In this document: positions 39,001 through 49,138 of the stretch, one piece after another | Numbering within the stretch: position 1 is the first letter of the stretch | Layout of the letters: every line of letters begins with the position of its first letter | NCBI RefSeq assembly: GCF_900163655.1 | Contig: NZ_FWFG01000050.1 | Location: forward strand, 1 to 64,000 | Origin: Brachybacterium nesterenkovii | GTDB lineage: Bacteria; Actinomycetota; Actinomycetes; Actinomycetales; Dermabacteraceae | DNA length: 64,000 nucleotides | Reading direction: 5' to 3' | The notes under the pieces: model-generated | What the model saw: only the letters and a program-made list of their open reading frames with translations | What the model was told of the DNA's origin: nothing | Databases searched by the model: none | Position numbers and translations under genes: made by a program

Positions 39001-39304
39001 CGCCTGCGGCGGCGAGCGCGGCGCGGAGCCCGGGGCGGGCGGGCCGCAGGACCGCCTCGACCTCGTCGCGAGCCGCGATGGAGCCGGGATCGACGGCGTC
39101 GTCGCCGTCCGCCCCCTCCGCGGCCGGGGAGGCGTCGGCGGAGCGGGGCGAGATGATCACGAGCACGCGGTCGGGGGCGCGCGTCTGGGCGCCCGCGGCG
39201 GCCAGGGCGCTCTCGACGGCACGGGCGCGCGTGCCGGTATCGGCGAGGACGAGGGCGGTGACGACGGGGGCCGTGACGACGAGGGCCGTCGTGCGGGTCA
39301 TCAT
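36089..39304 (-). CDS. giant membrane glycosyltransferase (GT2 N-domain)
   Basis: 1071 aa. The first ~270 residues form a GT2-like domain (ALVLADTG, then SWLWLVPAGSDPGRRCLEELTRRAA, DGLLLAEDALVRVGGLDPAL). About a dozen TM helices follow (first about 285-305, then 410-970), with an extracytoplasmic loop region and a final TM (about 1045-1060). The first domain has no clear DxD, so activity is uncertain. This architecture marks the conserved actinobacterial protein upstream of DUF5719 and downstream of whiB2. It probably builds or flips envelope glycan. It starts 30 nt after the whiB2 stop. Confidence 0.88.
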   Translation of the reverse strand: MMTRTTALVVTAPVVTALVLADTGTRARAVESALAAAGAQTRAPDRVLVIISPRSADASPAAEGADGDDAVDPGSIAARDEVEAVLRPARPGLRAALAAAGDHLAHDLLQRESSWLWLVPAGSDPGRRCLEELTRRAAQNAHIAAAGAKRVQARDGGSGRRRGGTAADAADGLVDVGLTLTRSARVVTGVDGGEIDQGQDDWRRDVLALPMDGLLLAEDALVRVGGLDPALPDRWAVVELCHRLWRGGYRVEVVPAARALAPVRGSTGAERRANRAGRLGTALAMRRAPFAVLALLLLPLGALWRALGAVMTHSPSTILDEIVGSLRAAVAGPGIIARSARAASRARTPRSRLAPLFLPRREAVRRSLGSLWTRTLADDERSRRIRRTTWGIAGTTHGADDADFGRHTAWTLALGVLAAVGTLIGLRPLLAGGDLGGGALVPLPADWHETLETAWASWIPSGQGARVAADPLIRLLGHLPVPGPLLVETILLGAIPCAALGAWWAAGALTRAVGGRLVLSATWALAPSLLEAVAQGRWPLALVHTLLPLWALAVARAVGLPHKRSQASVSAAAGAGLLLLVIGAVQAGLVVLAAAALAIIALLVPGRRVRLLWVLVPSLALHLPYLPRYLAHPRTLLAVGAQDGIGVGTDGASTLLDALRLAPGSGWQALAGTLGADGAAWAPLLLLIPVAACALAAPFLRGDAGTVGRLAALLTALGVGAAIVTVTVPTGVVDGQVLRAPANAAMSATLLALLLGAGCMIDALARRGARMSMLRRRATALAALVIGASTAALVLGWSLALPGALEVTRGELREIPAAAADQGRSEARTRTLVLGDGAARTGAVPARLVRAGGPDATQTSALSAARDLERARAQGTDGSAKDDAAVLRTTAALLASDTDPTGLQDLAVGYVLVPGDPEQDPALITALDTSSLLEKVTQGTGGSLWRVIDQHGRATIGATAPGQPREDLAASVIDVEAPVGAAPAMRTVSLAENRSAAWRASLDGRELEPVTVDGWAQGFLVPPDASGRLVITTDAPAVRLAQLLLALALALTALVAVPWRGRAHVPEERTP

Positions 39305-39334
39305 GCTCGATCGAGGGCGCGCACGGCGCGGCCC

Positions 39335-39652
39335 TCAGACGGCCCGGCGCTTGAACTTGCGGCGCTCGCGTTCGGACAGTCCGCCCCAGATGCCGAACCG
39401 CTCATCGTTCTGGAGGGCGTACTCGAGGCACTCGGCGCGGACCTCGCACGAGACGCAGACGCGCTTGGCCTCGCGGGTGGATCCGCCCTTCTCGGGGAAG
39501 AAGGCCTCCGGGTCCGTCTGCGCGCACAGGGCGCGCTCCTGCCACGAGGGCTCGGCCTCCTCCGCCCCGTCGATCACCGTGAGGTCGAGGAGGGTGAGCT
39601 CGCGGGCGGCGTCCTCCGTGCGCTCGGAGTCCGGGCGGCGGCTCATGTCCAT
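39335..39652 (-). CDS. whiB2: WhiB2/WhmD-type iron-sulfur regulator
   Basis: 105 aa. The start at 39652 is preceded by AAGGAG 5 nt away; 39646 is an alternative. An acidic N terminus of ~40 residues leads to RALCAQTDPEAFFPEKGGS, REAKRVCVSCEVRAECLEYAL (four Cys for the Fe-S cluster), the turn GIWGGLSERERR, and KFKRRAV. The N-terminal extension and turn distinguish the WhiB2/WhmD division-septation class from WhiB1 at 5026. The promoter lies about 105-135 nt upstream over a palindrome. Confidence 0.94.
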   Translation of the reverse strand: MDMSRRPDSERTEDAARELTLLDLTVIDGAEEAEPSWQERALCAQTDPEAFFPEKGGSTREAKRVCVSCEVRAECLEYALQNDERFGIWGGLSERERRKFKRRAV

Positions 39653-39754
39653 GCGGACTCCTTCGGTGCGTGGTGGGACGGTGCACGGGGTCCTCGCGGC
39701 GCGCCGCCGTGCGGGCACGGGTGCTCGCGCGGCGGGCATGCGGAGAGGACGACC

Positions 39755-39788
39755 TCTAAAGTACACCGGTGTAACTCGGGACCGTCAA
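39755..39788 (-). promoter_or_regulatory. whiB2 promoter overlapping palindrome TACACCGGTGTA
   Basis: TTGACG (39788-39783) is followed after 17 nt by TGTACT (39765-39760); TACTTT (39763-39758) is an alternative -10. The perfect 12-bp palindrome TACACCGGTGTA (39762-39773) lies between and over these, as an operator would. The same site could also serve the divergent cofE-like gene. Confidence 0.55.
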
Positions 39789-39889
39789 GCCGCATCCGCG
39801 CCCGCGATGAGATGATCCCGGTCCCGGTGATCACCGTCTCATGGCCGACAGACGGCCGATCCACGGCCGAGCGCGAAGGAGCACAGACC

Positions 39890-41335
39890 GTGAACACTCC
39901 CCTGCCCGCTCCCCCGCCCGCCCCGCTGCCCGCCCCGTCATCGACCGCCGTCCCGGGACTCGCGGTGCTGCCCGTGACCGGTCTGGACGAGGTGCGCGCG
40001 GGCGATGATCTCGTCGCACTGCTCGCCGCCGCGCTGCACGGCGACGGACCGTGCCCGGCGCGCGACGGCGACGTCCTGTGCCTGGCCTCCAAGCTGGTCT
40101 CGAAGGCGCAGGGCCTCGTGGTGGATCCCTCCGCAAAGGAGCGCGCCGTGGAGGCGGCGACGGTGCGCCGCGTCGCACGGCGGCGTCACGGCGCCGTCGT
40201 GACCTCGGTGGTCGAGTCCGTGAGCGGTCCCGTCATGGCCGCCGCCGGGATCGATGCCTCCAACGCCCCGGACGGCCTGCTCCTGCTTCCCGCGGATCCC
40301 GATGCCGCCGCCCGCGCGCTGTGCGGTGCGCTGCGCGAGCTCCTCGGCGTCGAGATCGGCGTCATCCTGTCGGACACCTGCTCGCGGATCTGGCGCACGG
40401 GCGTGACGGATCTGGCCCTCGGCGCGGCCGGCGTGCAGGTGCTCGAGGACCTCCGCGGCGGCATCGACGATGCCGGTCGTCCCCTGGGGGTGACGGTGCG
40501 CGCGCTGGCCGACGAGATCGCCGCGGCCGCGGACCTCGTCAAGGGCAAGGCGACGCGGGTTCCCGCGGCCCTGGTGCGCGGCCTGCCCACGGGGACCGTC
40601 GCACCCCTCGGCGGCATGCAGTCTCCCGCGAGCACCGTCCCGGGAGAGCCGTGCTCCGCCCCCGCGCAGCCCTCTGCGGTCGGAGCGCGGACTCTCGTGC
40701 GGACCGGGGAGGGCGACTGGTTCCGCCGCCCCTCGCTCGAGTCCGTCTGGCAGGCCCTCGGGCTCGGCGAGGACGACGAGCCGATCGCCGCGATGGGCCC
40801 CGAGCCCGATCACGTGCGGATCGCCCGGGCGCTCGCGGTCGCGGCGACGCGGCGCGATGATGATCGCGATGATGAGGACGAGCAGGACCTCCTCGTTGCG
40901 CTCTCCCCCGCCGGCGCCGCGCCGACGGTCGACGGGCCCGTCGCGGACCCGGCAGCACCCGGGCCCGTCGCGGACCCGGCAGCACCCGGGCCCGTCGCGG
41001 ACCCGGCAGCACCCGGGCCCGTCGCGGACCCGGCAGAACGCGGGCCCGTCGCGGACCCGGCAGCACCCGGGCCCGTCGCGGACCCGGCAGCACCCGGGCC
41101 CGTCGCGGACCCGGCAGAACGCGGGCCCGCGGAGGGCTCGGCGCCGCTCCTCGTCCACGTCGTCCCGGGCGGCGATGATCCCGCATCCTGGATGCGCGCC
41201 GGGGCGAGGGCCGAGCGCATCCGCACGGCGCTGGCCGCCGAGTCCATCGCCCGTCCCCTGCCGCCGGTCCGCGTCGTGGTGCGCGGCCCTGCCCCGGCCG
41301 CCGACCGCCGGCCCGATCCCCAGGAGGATGCATGA
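39890..41335 (+). CDS. CofE/FbiB-like F420-0:L-glutamate ligase with repeat-rich tail
   Basis: 481 aa from GTG 39890, with GAAGGAG 9 nt upstream; an ATG at 39812 is in frame but lacks a site. The CofE domain (about 20-255) has GDVLCLASKLVSKAQG, VILSDTCSRIWRTGVTDLALG and DLVKGKATRVPAALVRG. CofE adds glutamates to coenzyme F420-0. FbiB proteins carry a nitroreductase domain after it. Here the tail has only fragments resembling it (TGEGDWFRRPSLESVWQALG; DDPASWMRAG), split by an acidic patch and seven 9-residue GPVADPAAP repeats. No fbiA/cofD is adjacent. Confidence 0.82.
   Translation: MNTPLPAPPPAPLPAPSSTAVPGLAVLPVTGLDEVRAGDDLVALLAAALHGDGPCPARDGDVLCLASKLVSKAQGLVVDPSAKERAVEAATVRRVARRRHGAVVTSVVESVSGPVMAAAGIDASNAPDGLLLLPADPDAAARALCGALRELLGVEIGVILSDTCSRIWRTGVTDLALGAAGVQVLEDLRGGIDDAGRPLGVTVRALADEIAAAADLVKGKATRVPAALVRGLPTGTVAPLGGMQSPASTVPGEPCSAPAQPSAVGARTLVRTGEGDWFRRPSLESVWQALGLGEDDEPIAAMGPEPDHVRIARALAVAATRRDDDRDDEDEQDLLVALSPAGAAPTVDGPVADPAAPGPVADPAAPGPVADPAAPGPVADPAERGPVADPAAPGPVADPAAPGPVADPAERGPAEGSAPLLVHVVPGGDDPASWMRAGARAERIRTALAAESIARPLPPVRVVVRGPAPAADRRPDPQEDA
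40934..41122 (+). repeat. 27-bp coding tandem repeat, 7 copies
   Basis: Seven in-frame 27-nt units each encode GPVADPAAP or GPVADPAER. The order is AAP-AAP-AAP-AER-AAP-AAP-AER, so a three-unit block seems to have been duplicated as a whole. There are no spacers, so it is not a CRISPR array. Confidence 0.95.
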
Positions 41336-42054
41336 CCGACTCCCGCTCCCCCGCGCCCCGCACGGGCCGCGAGCTGCTCGATGCCCTTGCCAAGCTCGGC
41401 CCGCGACCGGCCCTGACCTGGTTCGGCGCCGATGGCCGCACCGAGCTGTCCGGCCGCGTCCTGGGCAACTGGGTGATCAAGGCCGCGAACCACCTCGCCG
41501 ACGAGATCGCGCTGTCGAGGGGCGATGCCCTCGTCCTGGATCTCCCGCCCCACTGGAAGCGCCTGGTGCTCGCGCTGGCCGGCTGGACGACCGGCGCGGA
41601 GGTCCGTGTCCTCGACCGCGACCCGGCGACGGCCTCGACCGCGCCGGTCCCGCCCGCTGACGTCGACGGGATGCTGATCGTCGCCACCGACCGCCCCGGG
41701 ACCGAGCTCGCCGATGCCGCCGAGGAGCTGCTGGTGCTGGACGCCGTGTCGCTGGCCCTGCGCGCCTCGATGCCGCTGCCCCCGCTCGCGCACGACTGGG
41801 CGCAGGAGGTGCGGGGCGCCGGGGACGTGCTGGCCCTCGCCCCCGGCCCGTGGTCCGGCCCTGTCGTCGCCCCCGCGACCGCCGCCGACGAGGGCGCAGA
41901 GGTCCTCATCGGCTCCGACGGCGCGGACGGCTCCTCGGATGTGTCGGCGATGCTGGGCGCCTGGCTCCGGGGCGCCCGGGTGCTCGGACCCGTCGCCGCG
42001 ATCGACGACGCGACCCGGGCCGCGGAGGGCATCGGCCCCGATCGCCCCGCCTGA
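41332..42054 (+). CDS. TIGR03089 family protein
   Basis: 240 aa, ATGA overlap with the cofE-like gene. The start RTGRELLDALAKLGPRPALTWFGADGRTELSGRVLGNWVIKAANHL resembles the N-terminal lobe of AMP-dependent synthetases, but the protein ends before the adenylate-forming core. That is the defining feature of TIGR03089, a conserved actinobacterial neighbour of LCP and fbi genes. Function unknown. Confidence 0.85.
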   Translation: MTDSRSPAPRTGRELLDALAKLGPRPALTWFGADGRTELSGRVLGNWVIKAANHLADEIALSRGDALVLDLPPHWKRLVLALAGWTTGAEVRVLDRDPATASTAPVPPADVDGMLIVATDRPGTELADAAEELLVLDAVSLALRASMPLPPLAHDWAQEVRGAGDVLALAPGPWSGPVVAPATAADEGAEVLIGSDGADGSSDVSAMLGAWLRGARVLGPVAAIDDATRAAEGIGPDRPA

Positions 42055-42078
42055 GACCCGCGGGCGCTGCCGGATGCG

Positions 42079-42120
42079 CGAGAGCCCGACTGCTCCCCGA
42101 GGGGTGCGGCCGGGCTCTCG
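42079..42120. terminator. hairpin downstream of the cofE operon
   Basis: cgagagcccg (42079-42088) pairs with cgggctctcg (42111-42120); the loop carries a small inner cccc/gggg stem. It lies between the convergent TIGR03089 (+) and ABC ATPase (-) genes. Confidence 0.6.
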
Positions 42121-42127
42121 TCGTGTC

Positions 42128-42229
42128 GGCGGAGCCGAGGCTCAGCCGGTGCCGTCGATCAGGCGGCCCCGTCGATCGGGCGGTGCCGTCGATCAGGCGG
42201 AGCCGAGGCTCAGCCGGTGCCGTCGATCA
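42128..42229 (-). repeat. 17-bp tandem repeat, 6 units, starting at a stop codon
   Basis: Read on the minus strand from the ABC ATPase stop (42229): TGATCGACGGCACCGGC, TGAGCCTCGGCTCCGCC, TGATCGACGGCACCGCC, CGATCGACGGGGCCGCC, then copies of the first two again. All six units are exactly 17 nt. As a result a 39-bp sequence is present twice, identically (42128-42166 and 42196-42234), the second copy spanning the gene's own 3' end. Confidence 0.95.
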
Positions 42230-43006
42230 GGCGGCGGTGGCGCGCAGGCGCGCGACCGCGGTGCGCGGATCGCCGTCGTAGATGATCTTCCCGTGCTCGA
42301 GCACGACGATGCGGGAGCACAGCTTCTGCAGCATCGCGAGCTCGTGGGAGACGACGATCATCGTGCGGCCCGCGACCTGGAGCTCGCGGATGCGCTTGAT
42401 GCACTTCTTCTGGAAGGGCTCGTCGCCGACCGAGAGGATCTCGTCGACCAGGAAGATGTCGGGGTCCGTATGGACCGCGACCGCGAATGCCAGGCGCAGG
42501 AACATGCCCGAGCTGTAGTACTTCACGTCCGTGTCGATGAACTCCTCGATCTCGCTGAAGTCGACGATGTCCTGGAACCGGTCATCGATCTGCGAGCGGG
42601 TCATGCCGAGGATCGCGCCGTTGAGGTAGACGTTCTCGCGCCCGGAGAGGTCCGGGTGGAAGCCGGCGCCGACCTCGATGAGGCCCGCGACGCGGCCGCG
42701 CAGCATGACGCGCCCCTCGTCGGGGAACAGCACGCCCGAGATGGTCTTGAGCAGCGTCGACTTGCCCGAGCCGTTGAAGCCGATGAGCCCGACGGTCTCC
42801 CCGGCGTGGACCGTGAGGTCCACCCCGTTCAGCGCCGTGAACTCGTCCTTCAGCTTCTTGCGCTGGAGCGCCGCGAAGGCGAGCTCCTTGAGCGAGTGGT
42901 TGTGGCGCAGGTCGAACTGCTTGGTCACGCTCTCCACGCGCACCATCTCGCGCGTGAGGTCCGGCTTGGGCGGCGCGCCGGGGACGTCGATCGTGGAGGG
43001 TGCCAT
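42227..43006 (-). CDS. polysaccharide/teichoic-acid ABC exporter ATPase (Wzt/TagH type)
   Basis: 259 aa. Walker A is GFNGSGKSTLLKTI, the signature region KYYSSGMFLRLAFAVA and Walker B DIFLVDEILSVGDEPFQKKC; the GAGFHPDLSGRENVYLNG Q-loop side is diagnostic of Wzt/TagH/RfbE exporters. It lacks the C-terminal sugar-binding domain of O-antigen Wzt proteins, so it is the short form typical of teichoic acid or galactan export. The ATG shares a base with the permease stop. Confidence 0.95.
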   Translation of the reverse strand: MAPSTIDVPGAPPKPDLTREMVRVESVTKQFDLRHNHSLKELAFAALQRKKLKDEFTALNGVDLTVHAGETVGLIGFNGSGKSTLLKTISGVLFPDEGRVMLRGRVAGLIEVGAGFHPDLSGRENVYLNGAILGMTRSQIDDRFQDIVDFSEIEEFIDTDVKYYSSGMFLRLAFAVAVHTDPDIFLVDEILSVGDEPFQKKCIKRIRELQVAGRTMIVVSHELAMLQKLCSRIVVLEHGKIIYDGDPRTAVARLRATAA

Positions 43007-43953
43007 CACAGCTCCTGGGCGAAGCGGCGCTTCGTGCGCTCGAAGACGAGGGTGCCGATCGCGAAGACGATCGCGGAGGTCAGCAGGCCGACCCACCAGT
43101 ACCCGAACGGGCCGTTGGACAGGGGGCCCAGCGGCGGGACCAGCGAGAGGTCCTTGTCGACCTCGACGGCCTCGACCACCTCGGGGCCGTAGCGCCAGAA
43201 CGCGACGTGGAACAGCTCGACCACGATCGCGAGCGGGTTGAGCGAGTACAGCCACCACCAGATCGAGTCCTGCAGCGCGTCCTTGACCATCGTGATCTTG
43301 TACATGATCGGCGTGATCCACATGGCGACCATGGTGATCAGGTCGACGAAGTTCTCGATGTCGCGGTAGGCGGCGTTCAGCGCCGCCCCGATCATCCCGA
43401 GACCCATGGACAGCAGCAGCAGGATCACCATGCCGAGGAAGAACGCGATCGCCGCGGTCGGCGAGGGAATCCAGCCGTAGAGCAGCGCACCGATCGTCAG
43501 CACCAGGACCTGCGGGAGGAAGTGGATGAGCGCGACGATCATGGACGACCACGGGAACAGCTCGCTGGGCAGGTAGATCTTGGACACCAGCGCCTGGTTG
43601 CCCGTGATCGACCGCGTGCAGTTGCCGAACACCTCGCCGAACAGGTTCGCCACCACGATGCCCGAGAACAGGTACACCGCATAGGCCGGCATGCCCTTGT
43701 TCAGCTGCAGGAACACGCCCAGGGCCAGGAAGAACACGAGGAACTGCACGGCGGGCTTGACGTAGCTCCACGCCATGCCGAGCACGCTGCCGCGGTAGCG
43801 GACCCGCAGCTCCTTCTTGACCAGGAGGTGCAGCAGGAAGCGCTCGTAGAGCGGGTTCAGCCAGCCGTGGTCCTGCCCCGGCGTGCGCCAGCCCTGGGCC
43901 TTCTCGGCCTTGGACAGGCGTCCGATCGACGGGGCTGCGGCTCCGGCGCTCAC
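43006..43953 (-). CDS. polysaccharide/teichoic-acid ABC exporter permease (Wzm/TagG type)
   Basis: 315 aa, GTG start in a GTGA overlap with glfT2. The N terminus is cytoplasmic (LYERFLLHLLVKKELRVRYRGSVLGMAWSYVKP is the ABC-2 entry signature). Six TM helices lie at about 62-85, 93-115, 140-165, 172-195, 205-225 and 275-295. With the ATPase it should export a lipid-linked glycan. In mycobacteria the equivalent pair (Rv3781/Rv3783) exports galactan and sits beside glfT1/glfT2, as here. Confidence 0.94.
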   Translation of the reverse strand: MSAGAAAPSIGRLSKAEKAQGWRTPGQDHGWLNPLYERFLLHLLVKKELRVRYRGSVLGMAWSYVKPAVQFLVFFLALGVFLQLNKGMPAYAVYLFSGIVVANLFGEVFGNCTRSITGNQALVSKIYLPSELFPWSSMIVALIHFLPQVLVLTIGALLYGWIPSPTAAIAFFLGMVILLLLSMGLGMIGAALNAAYRDIENFVDLITMVAMWITPIMYKITMVKDALQDSIWWWLYSLNPLAIVVELFHVAFWRYGPEVVEAVEVDKDLSLVPPLGPLSNGPFGYWWVGLLTSAIVFAIGTLVFERTKRRFAQEL

Positions 43954-45992
43954 GCGGTCTTTCCCGCGCCGGCGTCCTTCGCGGGGCGCTCGGGGGCGGG
44001 GTTGTCGCGGAACGTCTTCTCCCACGCCTCGAAGCTCGTCAGCTCGGGGGCGGCGGCGCGGAACTGCTGCTGCAGCTCCGACCAGCGCCGGGCGAGCTCG
44101 ACGTGCGTGCGGGCGGTCTCGGCGAGCATCTCGCGCGCCTTGGCCCTGTCGCGCTTGTACCAGGAGACCTGCGTGCCCTCGGCGTTGGAGACGAGCGCGC
44201 TGTCGTACTGCGACAGGCGCCACCAGCGCGCGTCCTGGTGCGCGACGGCGGTCTCGGGGTTGCGGTCGGCGCGCTCCTTGACGGGCGTGGCCAGCTGCTT
44301 GACGAGGGTCTTGGCGGTCCACAGCGGAAGGCGGGAGCGACGCGGCTCCATGAACGGGCGCCCGCGGTGCGGGGGCTTGTCCACGTGCACGGCCGGGTAC
44401 TCCTCGGCGTCCTTCTTGGCGCGCGAGTCGTCGAAGTCGGCCGCCATCTTCCGGATCTCCGGGAGCTTGGTGCCGATCTCGGAGTGCAGCGGCGAGGGGC
44501 CGCGCAGGACGTCGCGCTGGGCCATCATGCGCCCGGTCTCCGTGTAGTACTGCATGGAGATGATGTGCTTGACGTCCATGTACTGCGACTCGCGGATCAC
44601 GCGGCCGCCCCGCGGGTACGGGGAGTGCAGGAGCGCGGTGATGATGCGGTTGCGCTCATGGAAGTAGGCCTGCCAGCCCACCAGGTCGTCCTTGTCGACC
44701 CAGCTGACGTGCCACACGCCCGCGCCCGGGAGGCTGACGGTCGGGTAGCCGGCCTTCTTGGCGCGCAGGCCGTACTCGGCGTCGTCCCACTTGATGAAGA
44801 CGGGCAGGGACAGGCCGATCTTCTCGACGGCCTCGACGGGGATCAGGCACATCCACCAGCCGTTGTAGTCGACGTCCGCGCGGCGGTGCAGCCAGGGGGT
44901 CGTGCGCAGCGGGAAGAGCGCGAAGTCGTGGCCCAGGAAGTTGTCCGGGTTGGGCAGCGAGGGCTGGATGCGCCAGGGGTCGACGACCTCGCCGAAGGTG
45001 TGCAGCACCGAGCGGTTGTTGAGGTCGAACATGTGGGCGCCCGTGATCGTGGGCTTCGTCGCGTAGTCGGCGAAGGTCACCAGGCGGATGAGCGACTCGG
45101 GCTCGATGACGATGTCGTCGTCGCAGTTGACCACGTAGGTCGAGCGGCCCGCCTTCGCGGTCTCGTACATGCCGCGCGAGAAGCCGCCGGAGCCGCCGAT
45201 GTTGCCCTGCTCGACGATGGTGAGCTGATCGCCCATCGACTCCTGGAGCGGGCCGAGCTCGTCGGGGTGGTCGGAAAGGCGGTCCGAGCCCTGGTCGATC
45301 ACGTACATCGTGTCGAGGACCCGGCGCAGGTCCGGGTTCGACTCGAGGGTGCGGATGTTCTCGAGGCAGTACTCGACCTTGTTCATGGTGGTCATGGAGA
45401 TCGAGAAGGTGCCCTCGGTGCGGGCGAGGGACGCCTCGGCGGACCAGTCCGCGCCGACGATCGTGAAGTCCTTCGAGCCCGCGTAGGCGTCGAACCAGTA
45501 CCAGCCGCCGTCGCCGAAGGCGGTCAGCGGGAGATCGAAGACGTGCTCGCCGTTCTCGGTGACGACCAGGAACTCCTGGCGCTGGATCGCGCCGCGCGCG
45601 TTGGAGCGGTAGACGACGATCTGGCCGCGGCCGCGGGTGACGATGCGCAGGCGCACCGAGCGCACCGGGGTCCAGCGCCGCCAGTAGCTGGCCGGGAACG
45701 CGTTGAAGTAGGTGCCGAAGGAGCGCATCTGGCCCGCCGGGATCCGCACGCTGTAGCGGTCCGAGAGCTCGGTGGCGTCGACCTGCGCGGCGGGAGCGGT
45801 CGACCCTCCCGCGGCGTCGACCTGCTCGTCGCCGCCGCCGAGGCCGAAGCTCGAGGACACGGCGCTCGAGCGGGCGCTCTGCTGCTCGATGTACAGCGGG
45901 ATGATGTCGGGCGTCGCCTCGAGCGGGAGGATCAGGCGGTGCAGGATGCGGCGCTCGGCCTCGGGCCGGGCGGGGGCGTCAGTGGTGGTCAC
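43950..45992 (-). CDS. glfT2: GlfT2-type galactofuranosyltransferase
   Basis: 680 aa. GTG start at 45992, with GAGGAGA 7 nt upstream. An N-terminal beta-sandwich (about 60-220) holds SFGTYFNAFPASYWRRW. The GT-A domain has FSISMTTMNKVEY, YVVNCDDDIVIEPESL (metal-binding DDD), DYNGWWMCLIP and FIKWDDAEYGLRAKKAGY (catalytic base region). The C-terminal helical domain follows. GlfT2 polymerises galactan with alternating beta-1,5 and 1,6 galactofuranose from UDP-Galf. The gene is 11 nt downstream of glf, its substrate supplier. Confidence 0.93.
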   Translation of the reverse strand: MTTTDAPARPEAERRILHRLILPLEATPDIIPLYIEQQSARSSAVSSSFGLGGGDEQVDAAGGSTAPAAQVDATELSDRYSVRIPAGQMRSFGTYFNAFPASYWRRWTPVRSVRLRIVTRGRGQIVVYRSNARGAIQRQEFLVVTENGEHVFDLPLTAFGDGGWYWFDAYAGSKDFTIVGADWSAEASLARTEGTFSISMTTMNKVEYCLENIRTLESNPDLRRVLDTMYVIDQGSDRLSDHPDELGPLQESMGDQLTIVEQGNIGGSGGFSRGMYETAKAGRSTYVVNCDDDIVIEPESLIRLVTFADYATKPTITGAHMFDLNNRSVLHTFGEVVDPWRIQPSLPNPDNFLGHDFALFPLRTTPWLHRRADVDYNGWWMCLIPVEAVEKIGLSLPVFIKWDDAEYGLRAKKAGYPTVSLPGAGVWHVSWVDKDDLVGWQAYFHERNRIITALLHSPYPRGGRVIRESQYMDVKHIISMQYYTETGRMMAQRDVLRGPSPLHSEIGTKLPEIRKMAADFDDSRAKKDAEEYPAVHVDKPPHRGRPFMEPRRSRLPLWTAKTLVKQLATPVKERADRNPETAVAHQDARWWRLSQYDSALVSNAEGTQVSWYKRDRAKAREMLAETARTHVELARRWSELQQQFRAAAPELTSFEAWEKTFRDNPAPERPAKDAGAGKTA

Positions 45993-46003
45993 GGGGTGTC
46001 TCC

Positions 46004-48139
<2,136 letters not shown>

Positions 48140-48143
<4 letters not shown>

Positions 48144-49138
48144 CGACCGGCCGCGCGCTCGATCCGGCGGATGTCGGCCGCCGCCTCCGGATCCGCCGAG
48201 AGCACGGCCTCGCTGCGGCGGGGACCGCGGCGCAGCGCGTCGCGCAGGCCGCGGACGCCGACGCCCACGAGGTCCACATCGCGGGTGCGCCCGAGCATGA
48301 GCGCCCAGCCGAGCGCGGTGCGGCCGCCGTAGAGGACCCGCTCGAGGGGGGCGAAGGAGCGGGTGCGTCCGAGCGCCCACACCCGGTTGCGCACGTCGTA
48401 GTAGAAGCGCCCGCCCGGGGATGCCTGGGCGTTGCCGAAGGTCGCGGTGCGGTGCTCGACGACGCTCGAGGGGACGTGGATCCCGCGGCCGTGGCGCAGG
48501 AGGCGCCCGGTGTGCTCGAAGTCGTCGGACCAGATGAAGTAGTCCGCCAGCGGGAGGCCGAGGCGGCGCACGTCCTGGCCGTTGAGCAGGGCGGAGACGA
48601 AGCTCGCGGTGCGGATGGGCCGTGCGCCGGGCGAAGCGGCGGCCGCATCGGCCTTCTCGGCCGCGCTCGCGCCCAGGCGCGTGCGCGGGCGGTTCATCGG
48701 GTGCTCGCGGCCGTCGGTCCACTCCGCGCGGGAGGAGAGGACGGACAGGCGCACGGGGGAGGCCTCGAGGGCGGCGACGTGGGCGGACAGCGCTCCCGGG
48801 CGCGGGATCGTGTCGTCGTCCATCACCCAGACCCAGTCGGCGTCATGGCGCACCAGGGCGCGCGCGATCCCGGCCGCGAACCCGCCGGCGCCGCCGACGT
48901 TGCGGCGCAGATGCACCACGTCCGCGCCGATCGGGTGCGCGTCGGCCACGGCGCCGGAGGAGTCCGAGGAGGCGTTGTCGACGACCACGACCGCATCGGG
49001 GCGACGGGTCTGCGCCGCGAGCGCATCGAGGCACGCGGCCAGCAGCTCCTCGCGGTTGTAGGTCACGACGACGGCGACGACGCGCTGGGCGTCGGCGCCC
49101 GCGTGCGCCCCGGCGTCCTCGGGGTGGGCGGCGGTCAT
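48140..49138 (-). CDS. GlfT1-like GT2 glycosyltransferase
   Basis: 332 aa. The ATG at 49138 has AGGAGG upstream. VVAVVVTYNREELLAACLDAL, VVVDNASSDSSGAV, RRNVGGAGGFAAGIARAL, DWVWVMDDDTIPRPGAL and YFIWSDDFEHTGRLLR place it with rhamnosyl/galactofuranosyl-transferases such as WbbL and GlfT1. In mycobacteria GlfT1 primes galactan before GlfT2. Here it would do the same near glfT2 and glf; that specificity is inferred. TAGACT at 49226-49221 is a likely -10. Confidence 0.85.

Noticed and set aside
36113-39815. Long plus-strand frame antisense to the membrane glycosyltransferase
   Set aside because: Arg/Gly/Glu-rich mirror frame of a TM-rich protein; only the part from 39890 on is a real gene.
40934-41122. 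Repeat array considered as CRISPR
   Set aside because: Units are contiguous with no spacers, in frame, and encode a 9-residue protein repeat.
39938-41158. Minus-strand frame with a Cys/Arg-rich repeat opposite the cofE array
   Set aside because: It is the complement of the GPVADPAAP repeats; no start signal or family supports it.
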